Notes under the pieces: model-generated | The model's input: the letters and a program-made list of their open reading frames with translations, nothing else | What the model was told of the DNA's origin: nothing | Databases searched by the model: none | Program-made: the position numbers and the translations under genes | Shown here: one piece after another, positions 55,901 to 64,000 of the stretch | Position numbering within the stretch: position 1 is the stretch's first letter | How the letters are laid out: each line of letters opens with the position of its first letter | Assembly: GCA_008828725.1 (NCBI GenBank) | Contig: MEHQ01002596.1 | Span: 310,001-374,000, forward strand | Reading direction: 5' to 3' | DNA length: 64,000 nt | Source: Saccharina japonica | Taxonomy: Eukaryota > Sar > Phaeophyceae > Laminariales > Laminariaceae

Positions 55901-58900
55901 CACGAACTCCTCGGAAACCCCACACGAACAAGCGCTGAATCATGCATTCCTAGGCTTGAACAGGAGCCGAGACTTGCCCGAAACAATGTTTCCCCCTCCA
56001 GCACATCTACCCCCCAGCGTGGAGAGGAGCGCTACGGAAGGAGTGAACTTTTGCGTCGAACCCTTTCTCGTCGACTGGGTGCCTAAATTGAGGAGGCATA
56101 TACGCCATGGATGTCTGGGGTCGATACGAACTTTACGATGTCATCAGTGAGAGACTGCTAGACTTGTAACATGGAGTCGGCCTTGGGTTGCAATTTCACT
56201 CAAGGGACGGTGGTGGAGTGCAAGGTTCAGAGCCCCCAAAGTGAAAAGAGCCCCAGAAACGTTAGTTGCTATCCCCATCGTAGAGTACGTCCGTGGTCTC
56301 TGTACTCGTCGCTATTCACAAAGACGGATGCGAGAAAAACAAAAGAACTCGCCCTGCCGTTCTCCAGTAGATCATGAGTGCAAGTGCAGCACAAACGTGG
56401 CAACCGCTTCACATTTACCCGGCCGCGGTTTGCCACCATGCGTGCGCCAATTCCTCTCGAGACATGGCCTCAAACGCTCGGTATCCCCGATAATGCCGTC
56501 CGCAATACTGTAGCACGCACAACCTCGAGCATCCTCGGCAGCGTTAATAGCAATAGTACGTCAAAGAAAGAGGCAAACGCCTGCTCGACCGGCATATACG
56601 TATCAGTGAGAGCTTACCTGGCCAAAATCCGGGCGTCTCCCCTTCTTCCCTGGAGGCTTGAAAATGTCACCCGATCGAATGTGGATTACGAGGGATCCCG
56701 CACTGGTATGCTGGGGGGCAAGCTCCTGGTCCGTATCGGGCGACTGGAGCACGCCCAAGGTGCGGCGCCTCCTCCGCCTCTGGTGGTTGTCAGAAGCATC
56801 GATTGCGTTTTCTTCAACGCCCTTTGGAGGACAAAACGCGTTTGTATCGACCACAGCACCCATATAATCAGCCTCACAGCCCCTGACGAAGACGTGGTTC
56901 AGGCAGTGCAGGAGGTCTGGATGAATACCTGGAAAAGGGAACAAAGGCTCGCTTTAAGCAATATAGCGGGTGTCTGCGTGCTCACTGCTGCATACCCCTC
57001 CGGGAAACAATGTAGGGAACATCCGATTGTAAATTGAAGCCCAAATTTGTCCTTGAATTCTCATCCACCGTGGCATTCAACTACTTGCAGTCCTGTGGAC
57101 ATCCGTGGTTGATGGCCATATGGCGTCAAACCCTGATCTTGAGGACGGTCTATCATCGTGTTTGATGACGCGGGTGCAGTGACAGAGAGATAATGGTACT
57201 GCAGCGATACTATCGAGCGAGTGTCCATGTCTTCGAGTTAGTGCAAGGAAGCCTCTCGGGGTTCTAAGCTTTATAACGAAACTAATGAATGTAACGCCAC
57301 ACAATACGCGAGATGAATTTGAGCGCACGGATGACTCTGATGAGCAAACAAGCGTGACACCAACGAAGCGGTTGAATTCAGTCCAGACACCGATACAAAT
57401 GGGAAAATTGGGCACGTGTTCAACGTCAGAAACTGAAGCTCCGCACAGTAATCGGTCTCCAATGACATGGCAGCTCTGCTGGTCGTTAATTATGATATCG
57501 CATTCATTATTCAGCGCGGACCCGGCGATCAAAATACACTGCCGACCGTGAACCTAACATGACCAGTAGCACCACGACGATAGTTTACGACTGCGATCAG
57601 TCTCGTCAGCTGCACGGGGCCCTGGGCGTCATGGATCAGAACTATAAGATATATCTAGATACTAGGTACGCAGAACGATACTACGAACACAAGGCCTTCG
57701 AGGCCTCCGACACCAAATATGGTGTCATCCCTGGGCATTTTCCCGAAGCAATCAATCCCATAACCGCTATGTGGCGGACCAATACAGGTAGTCAGTTTCA
57801 CACGAGGTGGCCTAGATATTTCGTACCAGCGGGCCCGTTACTGTGCCGCTTCTATCCGCCCTCAACTATCCTGCTGACCCCTCAAAAGGCTGTTTCTCTA
57901 TGCAAGTAGCCCGAAGTACATCGATCGGCTGCCCCGCGCGATGATACGATTGTATCCAACAAGACAAATTCAGAGAACCAATGCAAATGACTGTGCGACA
58001 GCGTTCCCGTCGGGACCTCTCCCCCCAGATTCCCGTAGTGTGTCAACGAAGCCTTACCACCGTGGTCGTAGCCATGTTGTCACTACTTTTGTTTGTACGA
58101 TCACAGCCACCTACGAGGCAGCATAAGACCTTCCTGCCAGCATCCCCTACTACCCACCCTTTGCTCTCTCGCTGACTCCGTTCGAGACTTGTTTATCATG
58201 CAAAAAGCAAGGAACAACCGATCGGAGGCCTCACACCATGTTCACGGTCCAACGAGAAAACAAATGGCTGACGGTCCTTCTCTTTCCGCCACACTTCGGA
58301 CCCGTGCCGCTGCCTGTAGCATGCCCATCACCGCCTTCCCCTCAAATGTATTTCAAGGCCCCAACGCAGTCTCACCATTGAGGCCGTAGCCACGCATTCC
58401 CGATTGGGATCGCTTGTGTATGCAGACGTCGGGGCGGCTGGACAAATCGGCAAACTGCGGCAACAAGTCCATCTTGGCGTTCGAAAAGTCGTACCATCGG
58501 TGTTGGGATATCCAATTGCCGTTGCCCATCGTGGGAATCTGATTGTCGCCTTCAGGCAATACCAGCTGCCAGACGGTCGGGGCAAGTCAAGGGAGGGAGT
58601 TGGTGTGCTATGACGTATGTTGCGAAAGTCGAACCGTTGGACAAAATACAAACACGTGTGTAGTCATTCTGGCCTATCCCTCGGTGCGCAAGCTGAAGGA
58701 CTTTACTGTTTGCAACAAATATATACCCAAGCTGCCTTTGCAATTCTCGACACTTTGGTGCTCTTTATCTGCGACAGATTAAGAGGCGCAAGCCGAAAGC
58801 GGCACGCCACCACTTCAACATATGTTATATGCAATTTTGGATCGCAGCCGCCTGAATGTGTGCACCGCAACAAACATATACAGATGAAAGGAATCGTTAT

Positions 58901-60315
58901 TTCCGATAAGTCTAGAGGCGCGTTCGTATGCGCAAGGAGACAGGAGAGATACACGATAAATCAAGGGGGGGAAATCACGAATACGTCTCATCATCGGTCG
59001 ACTGAACGATCCTTGTAAGCGATTTACAAAACCAGTATTCGAAAACGTAAACATAAACACGTAGGTAAAGTATATAACTACGAAGTTGATCAGGCCGGTA
59101 CACTATGTTTTTTCCGGTGACTCACCAAACTAGACCTGCAGCAGTACGCCATCGAAAAGTGTTGGGAGAAATCTTCGAAATGGTTTCCGGCGCGTCCTGC
59201 GGCGAACCGAAAAAAAAACAGCATGCAGACGCATCACGAGATGGACGTGACAGATCAAATAAGACGGCCTTCTCGATATGATGTGAGGTCAGTCGACAGC
59301 TCGATAGCAACGCCAGTGTTTACAGAGTTTGGCGTGATGTTGTGCCTTGGACACATACGTATGTGCCCATCCGACTCTAAGTACGGCCGATCCATCACAC
59401 AGACAGGGCAATCACCTCGGAAGGTCACCTCGTGCAATATAGTACACGATACACTAATAACTAGCTACCACTATACACTGTTGCTAGCGGTAGTTAGCCT
59501 GTTAGCCACGGAGCGTGACCAACACGAACGTTCTCTCCGTTATCCAACTGCAAGCACACCAAGTTGTGATGTCGGGGCACACTACACTATTAAATTATAC
59601 CTTGTTCTTGTTGGGGCTTTTCGTTGCTTTCATTGTTCTCCTCACAATAAACAACCGGTGAGTATCCTATTGCGACCCTTCCAATCGATCACGATGCTGT
59701 AAGTTCCGCAGTGGTGACTGCTAAACATCGTGTTGTTGTCGCTAGGAACTATCGCAGTAGGGCATTTGCCGCCGTAGTCAACGTGTGTGCGTTGGTGGAA
59801 GGTGGGCGGTATATGTTCGTCACAACGAACAATGTTGAGAAAATATGATGTAAACTGCCGACAACATAAACTACAACATAAAGGTATAGTTGGGCTGTTT
59901 AAGGCCATCTGGAAAGGGGTGCTCTTTTTTTATCCGCCCACCAAACTTGAAGCTAGTAAATAGAGTGTTATTAGTGACCTCACCTGGGGCTTGTGACGCA
60001 AGAGTTATCTTGTTGCCCCCAGAGGGTATACCATTGGCGGAGTAGTTTTGCGCCTCCTCCGGGGTGAGAGCCTGGGGGCAACCGCCAGTCTGGCACGGAG
60101 CCCGAGTCGAGTACAAACAAAATCAACCATCGAAGTTAGGCCGTATAACTCACAACCTGCCCAAACCCTACAGTAGCCCCAACACCAATTGTAGAACATA
60201 TAAAGGAACGTTCGTTTCTGGCACGGGCCTAAAGTGGCGTATATATATATGGATTGGAAAGAGGGTGGGCGCGGTGGCCACCTTCTAGGTATGCGTGATT
60301 TACCTCCATCGCCAT
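34793..60315 (-). CDS. Fucosyltransferase-like glycosyltransferase, nine exons over 25.5 kb
   Basis: Exons (minus strand): 60315-60304, 60228-60154, 60089-59984, 59196-59126, 58565-58376, 56928-56618, 52612-52454, 36418-36179, 34930-34793. Every junction is GT...AG, phases match throughout, and the lengths sum to 1302 nt: 433 codons plus TAG. Residues 1-11 are a charged tail and about 12-29 a weak membrane segment (signal-anchor-like). GRAGN at 65-69 resembles the G-x-G-N loop of GT11/GT23-type fucosyltransferases. HIRSGD at 234-239 fits their HxRxxD motif. DDLRTMLCADALAASRSSL at 314-332 fits their C-terminal donor-site block. NYS and NAT sequons are present. The likely role is Golgi transfer of fucose or a related sugar, possibly in fucoidan or glycoprotein synthesis. 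The exact substrate is unknown and the first exon is least certain. Introns 6 and 7 (4.0 and 16 kb) contain transposons. Confidence 0.75.
36179..36418 (-). CDS. Glycosyltransferase exon 8 (C-terminal motif)
   Basis: 240 bp, 80 codons, after acceptor TTTGTTTCTTACCAG and ending at GCGGAG before GTATGT. Carries DDLRTMLCADALAASRSSL. If the donor is unused, the frame ends at TAG 36137, giving an alternative C-terminus. Confidence 0.8.
36895..37225. repeat. Minisatellite in intron 7, four units of about 80 bp
   Basis: Units carry TATATATAAAAGTTCA, GGGGACGGTTAAG, a CCACC(C)n tract and CTTGATACAAGGCCTTCC, at about 36905, 36985, 37070 and 37155. Poly-C tracts of 7-10 bases vary between units. Confidence 0.8.
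37226..40790. other. Intron 7 sequence, no nested gene recognised
   Basis: Contains a GC-rich island-like stretch (about 37550-37690) and many CTGCTGT/ACAGCAG words. 40320-40460 and 40545-40690 are related copies of a stretch with GTTTCAGRGTTATTGTATCAGCATACGCAC. ORFs look incidental. Confidence 0.4.
40820..41055. repeat. Compound microsatellite (CCACT, CTCGA, then ACT/ACG triplets)
   Basis: Successive runs are CCACTCCACC, ACTCCACTCG (10-bp unit) and (ACTACC/ACTACG)n. The flank CCTTTTAATATAGTACGCTTCGGT (40801-40830) recurs at 54239-54270, where a different short repeat (GTGATGATG) follows. Confidence 0.85.
41545..41870. repeat. Dispersed repeat R2, minus copy
   Basis: Reverse complement of 54590-54900 in ordered blocks: ACACTAATTT, AAAGTCAAGATAT, GGATCTGCAGAA, ATGCCGGCATT, TGTCCGCT. 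Motifs like CACACTAAARTCAAGATAT recur two or three times within it. No coding capacity. Confidence 0.5.
42481..43226 (+). pseudogene. Gypsy-like gag N-terminal region, frameshifted
   Basis: Frame 42481-42936 (RSGARFKKGRAKSRKAAS..., acidic and Gln-rich after) is followed in another frame by 42846-43226 (VTDWCCRATANLWMGQF, then Pro/Thr-rich). The TGGTGACC at 42431 could be a primer-binding site, with an LTR remnant upstream, but ends are not defined. Together with 43877-45958 this is a decayed Ty3/gypsy-type element inside intron 7, antisense to the host gene. Confidence 0.5.
43203..43906. repeat. 19-bp perfect inverted repeat flanking an insertion in gag
   Basis: TACGAGCTGGGCCAGCCAA at 43203-43221 has its exact reverse complement at 43888-43906. 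The 666-bp interior is AT-rich with poly-T and poly-A runs and has no gene. This may be a small inverted-repeat element or an inversion footprint within the gag. Confidence 0.6.
43877..44806 (+). pseudogene. Gag capsid-like region of the gypsy-type relic
   Basis: The frame around 44044-44619 reads WSEWVDAFTNLL, then LARTVSRLQQGSRESVDSYG, matching the W..F...L...L.QG..SV..Y pattern of the Retrotrans_gag capsid family. A frame change near 44575 continues into SIANVEKAIVSKL and a basic tail ending at TAG 44804. An earlier frame change lies near 44040. The capsid packs element RNA; this copy is broken. Confidence 0.7.
44826..44875 (+). pseudogene. Degenerate CCHC knuckle
   Basis: Reads SYVPHRDSHLRSDC followed by RLAKAHEREG. 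The spacing is exactly C-x2-C-x4-H-x4-C, but both leading Cys are Ser and Pro. Third reading frame relative to the capsid block. Supports the gag assignment and shows decay. Confidence 0.5.
44931..45958 (+). pseudogene. Retropepsin-like aspartic protease region, broken
   Basis: The frame 44931-45540 ends with THNVTIDTATDIPYL, where D-T-A is the protease active-site triplet (about 45486). After a frame change near 45540 the sequence reads VPPGTINLSSADGSPL, an in-frame TAA near 45618, then VLPSLGPDIMLL...GAFGGVLDW, the C-terminal half of a retropepsin. The frame stays open to TAG at 45956. No reverse transcriptase follows, so the element is truncated here. Purine-rich tracts at 46219 and 46258 may be remnants of its 3' end. 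Confidence 0.7.
46776..46870 (-). pseudogene. Exon-like fragment beside element B
   Basis: A minus-strand frame (RRARAALMMLKDLMYLLKL) runs to a donor-like GTAAGA at about 46781. It is isolated, with no matching partner, and does not fit the phase of the glycosyltransferase. Possibly a relic or chance. Confidence 0.15.
46909..47182 (+). repeat. 5' LTR of element B
   Basis: 274 bp; about a dozen differences from 51330-51604 by eye. Contains ATAATATATA at 47071-47080 as a possible TATA element. Only the last 100 bases or so are close to the LTR of element A, so A and B are subfamilies. Confidence 0.87.
47183..47192 (+). other. Palindrome at primer-binding position of element B
   Basis: CGCTATAGCG immediately follows the 5' LTR, followed by GGGTCATTGTCGCTTATGA, nearly identical to element A. 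Confidence 0.6.
47263..48690 (+). pseudogene. Gag-like Gln/Glu/Pro-rich ORF of element B
   Basis: ATG 47263; open for 419 codons to TAA 48520, then in the same frame through TAG (about 48547) to TGA 48688-48690, where the frame of element A also ends (both end FSPD). Homologous to 12185-13561 along its whole length. Regions: helical N-terminal part (VVDKLYAERF, VNYEAWAARTGRVAV), Gln-rich linker from CAG runs (about 47598-47690), coiled-coil-like REKMEEMRRELAAEKLAALRRK, acidic middle, Pro run near 48340-48390, Glu/Gln tail. No zinc knuckle or known domain. Conservation of frame between two separate insertions argues the protein was made and useful to the element. It may coat element RNA. Confidence 0.7.
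48691..51316 (+). other. Non-coding interior of element B
   Basis: No credible ORF. Shares blocks with element A: GGTTAGGCTTGTTTGGACCACC near 48780, the doubled block with AAAATACATT at 50401 and 50531, and CATGCAGGGAGGATATTAG near 51229. A long conserved non-coding half suggests structural or packaging RNA functions. Confidence 0.5.
51330..51604 (+). repeat. 3' LTR of element B
   Basis: Direct repeat of 46909-47182, with TSD GTCAG at 51605-51609. Confidence 0.87.
52454..52612 (-). CDS. Glycosyltransferase exon 7
   Basis: 159 bp, 53 codons, starting PPLQFFLDVI and ending GPNVVLHN at donor GTACGT. The acceptor (GATGGATGAAG) has a weak pyrimidine tract, the softest splice site in the body of the gene. 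Confidence 0.75.
54330..54575. other. GC-rich block in intron 6
   Basis: A markedly GC- and CpG-rich stretch in otherwise moderate-GC DNA, starting after TACGCTTCGGT (54260) and a GATGATG run. Open frames of up to 115 codons on both strands follow from composition. Function unknown. Confidence 0.45.
54590..54900. repeat. Dispersed repeat R2, plus copy
   Basis: Inverted relative to 41545-41870. Three CACACTAAWWTCAAGATAT-like motifs at 54595-54680 form its left end. Confidence 0.5.
54943..55252. mobile_element. Small foldback element
   Basis: GGGTGCCCCTCATTTTTGTG (54979-54998) has its perfect inverse at 55211-55230. The match extends outward over GGAGTCGTTTCC with one mismatch, giving arms of about 33 bp. 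GGAAACGACTCCTCCTGCACC also occurs as a direct repeat at both outer edges (54943-54963 and 55232-55252). The 210-bp loop has no gene. No TSD could be set. Confidence 0.65.
55456..55508. other. Long perfect-type hairpin
   Basis: Arms of 26 bp, AATGGGATCAACGACATCAT...GGGTA against its inverse with two mismatches and essentially no loop. Lies in intron 6. It may be a MITE core or a small-RNA precursor; nothing decides between them. Confidence 0.6.
56618..56928 (-). CDS. Glycosyltransferase exon 6 (HIRSGD motif)
   Basis: 311 bp from acceptor TTCCCTTTTCCAG to donor GTAAGC, phase 1 in, phase 0 out. Carries an Arg run (residues 202-207) and SLVIHIRSGDIF. Ends PDFGQ, which continues into PPLQ of exon 7. 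Confidence 0.85.
57559..57909 (+). CDS. Unrecognised ORF, 116 residues, nested in intron 5
   Basis: ATG 57559 to TAG 57909. Protein-like composition (YKIYLDTRYAERYYEHKAFE) but no known domain. The end of a short upstream frame overlaps its start as ATGA. It is on the opposite strand to the glycosyltransferase and may be a relic or chance. Confidence 0.2.
   Translation: MTSSTTTIVYDCDQSRQLHGALGVMDQNYKIYLDTRYAERYYEHKAFEASDTKYGVIPGHFPEAINPITAMWRTNTGSQFHTRWPRYFVPAGPLLCRFYPPSTILLTPQKAVSLCK
58376..58565 (-). CDS. Glycosyltransferase exon 5
   Basis: 190 bp from acceptor CGTCTGGCAG to donor GTGAGA. 63 codons plus one base. Begins LVLPEGD and contains GNGNWISQHRWYDF. Confidence 0.8.
59126..59196 (-). 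CDS. Glycosyltransferase exon 4 (G-x-G-N motif)
   Basis: 71 bp after a strong pyrimidine tract (T9, then CGGTTCGCCGCAG), ending at GTGAGT. Encodes RAGNHFEDFSQHF, the presumed nucleotide-sugar-fold entry motif. Confidence 0.8.
59984..60089 (-). CDS. Glycosyltransferase exon 3
   Basis: 106 bp between acceptor CTCCGTGCCAG and donor GTGAGG. 35 codons plus one base, ending in ITLASQAP. The leftover G joins GA of exon 4 to make the Gly of GRAGN. Confidence 0.75.
60154..60228 (-). CDS. Glycosyltransferase exon 2 (membrane segment)
   Basis: 25 codons after acceptor CACTTTAG, ending at donor GTGAGT. It encodes a basic stretch, then FICSTIGVGATVGFG, a likely signal anchor. Confidence 0.6.
60304..60315 (-). 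CDS. Glycosyltransferase exon 1 (start, 4 codons)
   Basis: ATGGCGATGGAG before GTAAAT. It joins in phase 0 to exon 2 over a 75-bp intron. An upstream ATG at 60370 is in another frame and would run into a stop in exon 4, so it could act as an upstream ORF. This tiny exon is the weakest part of the model. Confidence 0.45.
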
Positions 60316-62050
60316 AAAAATTACAACACCGTTTGGGATGGTAAGCAGCAGCGGTCCTCTTTAGTTTCATGAGCACGAGGAAGCATACGCCGCTCGTCGA
60401 CAGAACGATGTGAACATTCGCACATTATTTCGCTTCGAATTGAACCGAACAACTGGAAAGGTCACAACATGAAACACACTGACGTCCAGGGCACGAACTT
60501 TGCGGTCCCGTATGAATCGGGCCCGTCGAGGCCCCAGTTGGGAAACAGCACCCCGGCCGCATCCCGTGCACCAAACATGTGCTTACGGGGATCCGATTAC
60601 AAAGTCATGAAAAAAAACGTCGTTTCTGCGCACATCGCATGATATCCTCAAGTGCAGAGGAGCGTATATTAATTTAGTCAAGTGGGTAGTTGGACCTAAC
60701 GCGGAAGTGTCTGCATATAGTTATGGCACGTAGTACTGTAAGTCTTCCGAACTGGGCGGTTCAACAGGACGACGAGGGGCAGGGGACAAGCAGACATTTG
60801 TGGTTCGGTTAACAAGGGACGGTGGTCTCTCTTGGTACGCCGGTGTAGCGTCGGGCCTCCTCCGGATGTCGTAGCTTAGCGGTTGCAAAGGGATGGGTAA
60901 ACATGGTAACAGGGTGCAAGCCGACCATTTGTTCATGTCGAGTCAATGGGAAAACATTGTCTCGATAAAATGTTATCGTTCGATAACGGGGTGTACTCTA
61001 AACCGATCAGATAATTCCACGCGCTGATGTTTTACAACATTTGAGTCATGCATCTCGAGCATTCTGGTTCCTGTACCGCACTGGTGCAGCACAGGAGGAC
61101 TCTTGCCTGAAATAGAACACCGTGTCTCACGGCTACGGTCTCGACACCGTGTATTTCCACGTCTCCTCCACCATTGCTGACCTATCGTTCACAACAAAAC
61201 ATAACCCAGCATGCGCAGAGGCGTGAAGAAGGCACAAGTGTAACACAGTAATTACGGCGGGAGACTCGGGCAACGTGATAATGAGGAAAAGCGAAAGAGG
61301 CGAGGAGACATACCGGGGGAACATAGTAAGCAGGACCAAATGCGCTTAGTAAAAATACTGGAATATGAAGAAATTTTCTTAATTTGATAGGTCCTGATAG
61401 ATCGTCATAGTGAAAACAGACGCGACTCGGGCCGTTAAAAACAAAAAACAACCTCATCCGCCGCATGGTCCCTATTCCGCAGCCGGCCCCCGGGAGTAGG
61501 GTGGTTACCTACGTAGGCCTAGAGGGCCGATTGATAACAATGCCAACATCAACACCCTATCATACAAGTATGTTAATAGCCCCACTGCTGTCAAGCGTGG
61601 CTCTTCGCTGGACTATTGTATATCTGCTTACCCGGCACCCGGTCTGTGGCGTTTTCAACTGTGTACTACAGCAGTAAAACGAACGGGCCATTGGTTCAGC
61701 TACATTACGCTTAACGCAGGTTATACCTACCCTTTTAAAGAACAAAAAACTTTTCGCACTTCTTCTAACTGAACACTACTGCTTTTAAAATGTCAGTCGA
61801 AGGCCAGTAGTACTAGATGTTATCATACTGTCCAGCGCCCAGGATACACCCCAATCCACGTAAAGTATTGTTCCAGGTTTCTCTCAAACGTTGACACCCA
61901 CCAAGGCGGATGAAAGAGCTTCAGCATTGATGTAGCTGCGGAAAGCCCAGCACAAGAGTGCCACTGTTGACGAAGACAGCCTCATGGTTCCACCCGAATG
62001 CCCTCCCTGGTGAAGGTTTACCTACAGTATGCGAATACATACATACAGCA
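60316..62050. other. Upstream region of the glycosyltransferase gene
   Basis: No TATA box is obvious upstream of the minus-strand ATG at 60315. No other gene is recognised; frames on both strands are short and inconsistent. Confidence 0.35.
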
Positions 62051-62059
62051 CGGGGAAGT

Positions 62060-62600
62060 TCGAACACGCGATGCACGCTACGGTAACGGTGCACCATATT
62101 GTTTCTGAGGGTGACGCATGCTACGATAGAGGTGCACCATGTTTTTTCTGAGCTCCTCACTTAAGGAGCGTCATACCTCACCGAAAAAATGATTTTGGAG
62201 GAAAGTAAAAGTGCTGCCGGATGATAAATCTCATGACGCGAAGTATACTCTGAAACATGATTTGTCACAAAAATGAAAGTCCGACGAATTTGGGTCAAGG
62301 AGCCCGATCGTTCAGAAAGCGATTCAGCCAAAACGTGCTACCTCTACCCGTAGCACGCGTCGGGCGGTGACGTGGGGAGCTCTATGCCTCACCCAAACAC
62401 TGATTTGGAGGAAAACAAAAAGGTTACCCGGTGGACCATCCCATGGCCCAAGCGTAAAATGGACGGTTCTAATATTGAAATACAAGAATGAAATTCCGGC
62501 GAATTCGGGTCAAGGAGCCCCGTCCTTCAGAAACCGTTTCACCCCAAACGTGCTACTGTACCTCTATCGTAGCACGCGTCGTGTGTTTAATGTGCTCGGT
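62060..62600. repeat. Tandem duplications, about 47-bp and about 213-bp units
   Basis: TGAGGGTGACGCATGCTACG/GGTGCACCAT...TTTCTGAG repeats at 62065-62150. A block with GATTTGGAGGAAA and GAATTYGGGTCAAGGAGCCC occurs at about 62195-62310 and 62400-62520. No gene. Confidence 0.6.
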
Positions 62601-64000
62601 CGAGTGTGTGTGTGATTTTCCCCTCCCGATTTTGAAATGTGTGTTCCTTCTATTCTGTGTTTCTTTGCTGCCTCTTCTTTTTTTTGCATTGTTCCTCCCT
62701 TTCGGTGTTTTTCTGTTGCTGGTGTGTGTGACTGTTGTGCTTGTCGCACCGGGTACGATGGCATGTCATTGAATCGTCTGATTGATCCCTCTACTGAATC
62801 ACTGTTGTATTATGTATGTGTCATAGTTTGCGGCCATGGAGTTCTTATCTCTCTAGCGTGAATATTTTACAGACACTGGGTGTGTTGAATGTCGACAGGT
62901 AGAAACAACGATAAACTGTGAACACCCAAACTTATACCGGGTGCCGTATATACAAAGGCTCGGCATGGGTGCCGGCATTCGCCGGTTCGCACACGCAGCC
63001 ATGCTTCGGGTACGAGTAACCGGCAGGGCGGGGAGTCGGAAAGTCCGATAACACACGATAGCACGTAAAACCAAAACCAGCATGTATGTAATACATTCGT
63101 ACACGCATGGCACAGTCAGAAACCACCACTACATACAGTGCACAATAATCGGGATACTGGTGCGTGGGTTAGCAACGTAGATGGAAGATGCCCGATCCCG
63201 CCATCGGCGCGTGCAGAAGACGTAGAAAATGTGTATTATCACTGCCACCTCCTGAGAGGGTGTTGGGAAGAGGAGGGGGAAAAGGGACTCCGAAGTGGGA
63301 GAAACACACAATATTACTCACATCCATGACATTGGTACGTATTGTACCACAATGATATGATAATGTTGGCCCGCGGAACATCCGTCAAATAGAACTCCGT
63401 ACGAGTAAATCATACCAGGTATAGAGCAACACACAGGGGAATATCCCAGCCACTACAATTATATGTAAATGCAGATAGAGATAAATGCAATCATCTTCCA
63501 TGTATATTATACGACAGTGATGGCATTATATTATCACACACACAAGTCCTCCCCGCGCAGCACCGCACCAACCGACGCACATCACCACACCAGGCATCAC
63601 ACTAATGTATCCTCCCTCTCTGTCTTCCTTAGGCATATGAGTGCGGTGTCCGTTCCCGATGCGGTGTGTACTCGTCCTCGTACGAGAATGTACTCGTACG
63701 AGAGAAGGACACACCCTATGGTATGCTACAGACAAGTACTCCTAAACGATAACACGAGTACACTCGTATTATACGAGTAAATCCAGATTTGTACTTGTCG
63801 TATGATGCAATGTACAGCAGTACAACTGGTGTGGGGTACGAGGATGTGTTGCGTCGGTACACCTTGTGGACGGGTACTACTGTACACAAAATACAGCAGG
63901 TGTTAGAAGCAGAGCGTCACATCCCTTATGCGACGTAGTAAAAGGAGAAGCGCAATTCCCCCCGGGAACACAGCCGTTCTTAAGCTTCATGGCCGTTGAA
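62601..64000. other. No gene recognised
   Basis: T-rich stretch 62640-62740. CTCGTACGAG palindromes at 63670-63700 and many TACGAGT words near 63740-63780. GACACTGGGTGTGTTGAATGTCG at 62871 resembles 16909, a dispersed repeat edge. Confidence 0.35.

Noticed and set aside
56378..57037. Long plus-strand ORF of about 219 codons
   Set aside because: Antisense to exon 6, which carries the HIRSGD motif; no family resemblance on the plus strand.

Overview
The window is nuclear DNA of a eukaryote that is poor in genes and rich in transposons. The best guess is a brown alga (Phaeophyceae) or a close stramenopile. Three things point there: a single-exon ankyrin-type protein with 27-residue repeats of the HLEVLQWARANGCPWD kind, a LINE reverse transcriptase of a type I associate with brown-algal genomes, and a spliced fucosyltransferase-like gene. 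The organism is an inference. Splice sites, LTRs with target-site duplications (TSDs) and hAT-type ends show directly that it is eukaryotic.

Layout. 0-4.6 kb: dispersed repeats and a possible two-exon fragment. 4.7-6.3 kb: an intact ankyrin-repeat gene on the + strand. 7.0-9.4 kb: a tandem array of about 190-bp units with an inverted partner. 9.5-17 kb: a transposon cluster, made of a gag-only LTR element on the - strand (element A) and a short LTR element (element C) whose left LTR is split by a hAT-like element. 17-22 kb: AT-rich and duplicated DNA and a second hAT-like element built of minisatellite. 22-31 kb: retroelement remains, namely a CCHC zinc-knuckle gag and a 5'-truncated LINE reverse transcriptase among related dispersed repeats. 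31.4-33.1 kb: a third hAT-like element with an exact 8-bp TSD.

34.8-60.3 kb: one host gene on the - strand, reconstructed here from nine exons that join in frame (433 codons plus stop). It has the marks of a GDP-fucose-type glycosyltransferase: a short N-terminal membrane segment, a G-x-G-N motif, an HIRSGD motif and a C-terminal DDL..M..A..L..S.SS block. Its seventh intron is about 16 kb and holds a Ty3/gypsy-like gag-protease relic and a complete second copy of the gag-only LTR element (element B), both antisense to the gene. 60.3-64 kb: no convincing gene, some tandem duplications.

The most unusual material is: (1) the long glycosyltransferase gene with retroelements inside an intron; (2) a family of LTR elements that carry a Gln-rich ORF but no visible pol, have exact 5-bp TSDs, and show the palindrome CGCTATAGCG where a tRNA primer site is expected; (3) three hAT-like elements whose bodies are arrays of short motifs; (4) repeated CAG-to-TAG changes inside Gln runs of gag-like ORFs. 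No rRNA, convincing tRNA, CRISPR array or prokaryotic feature was seen.
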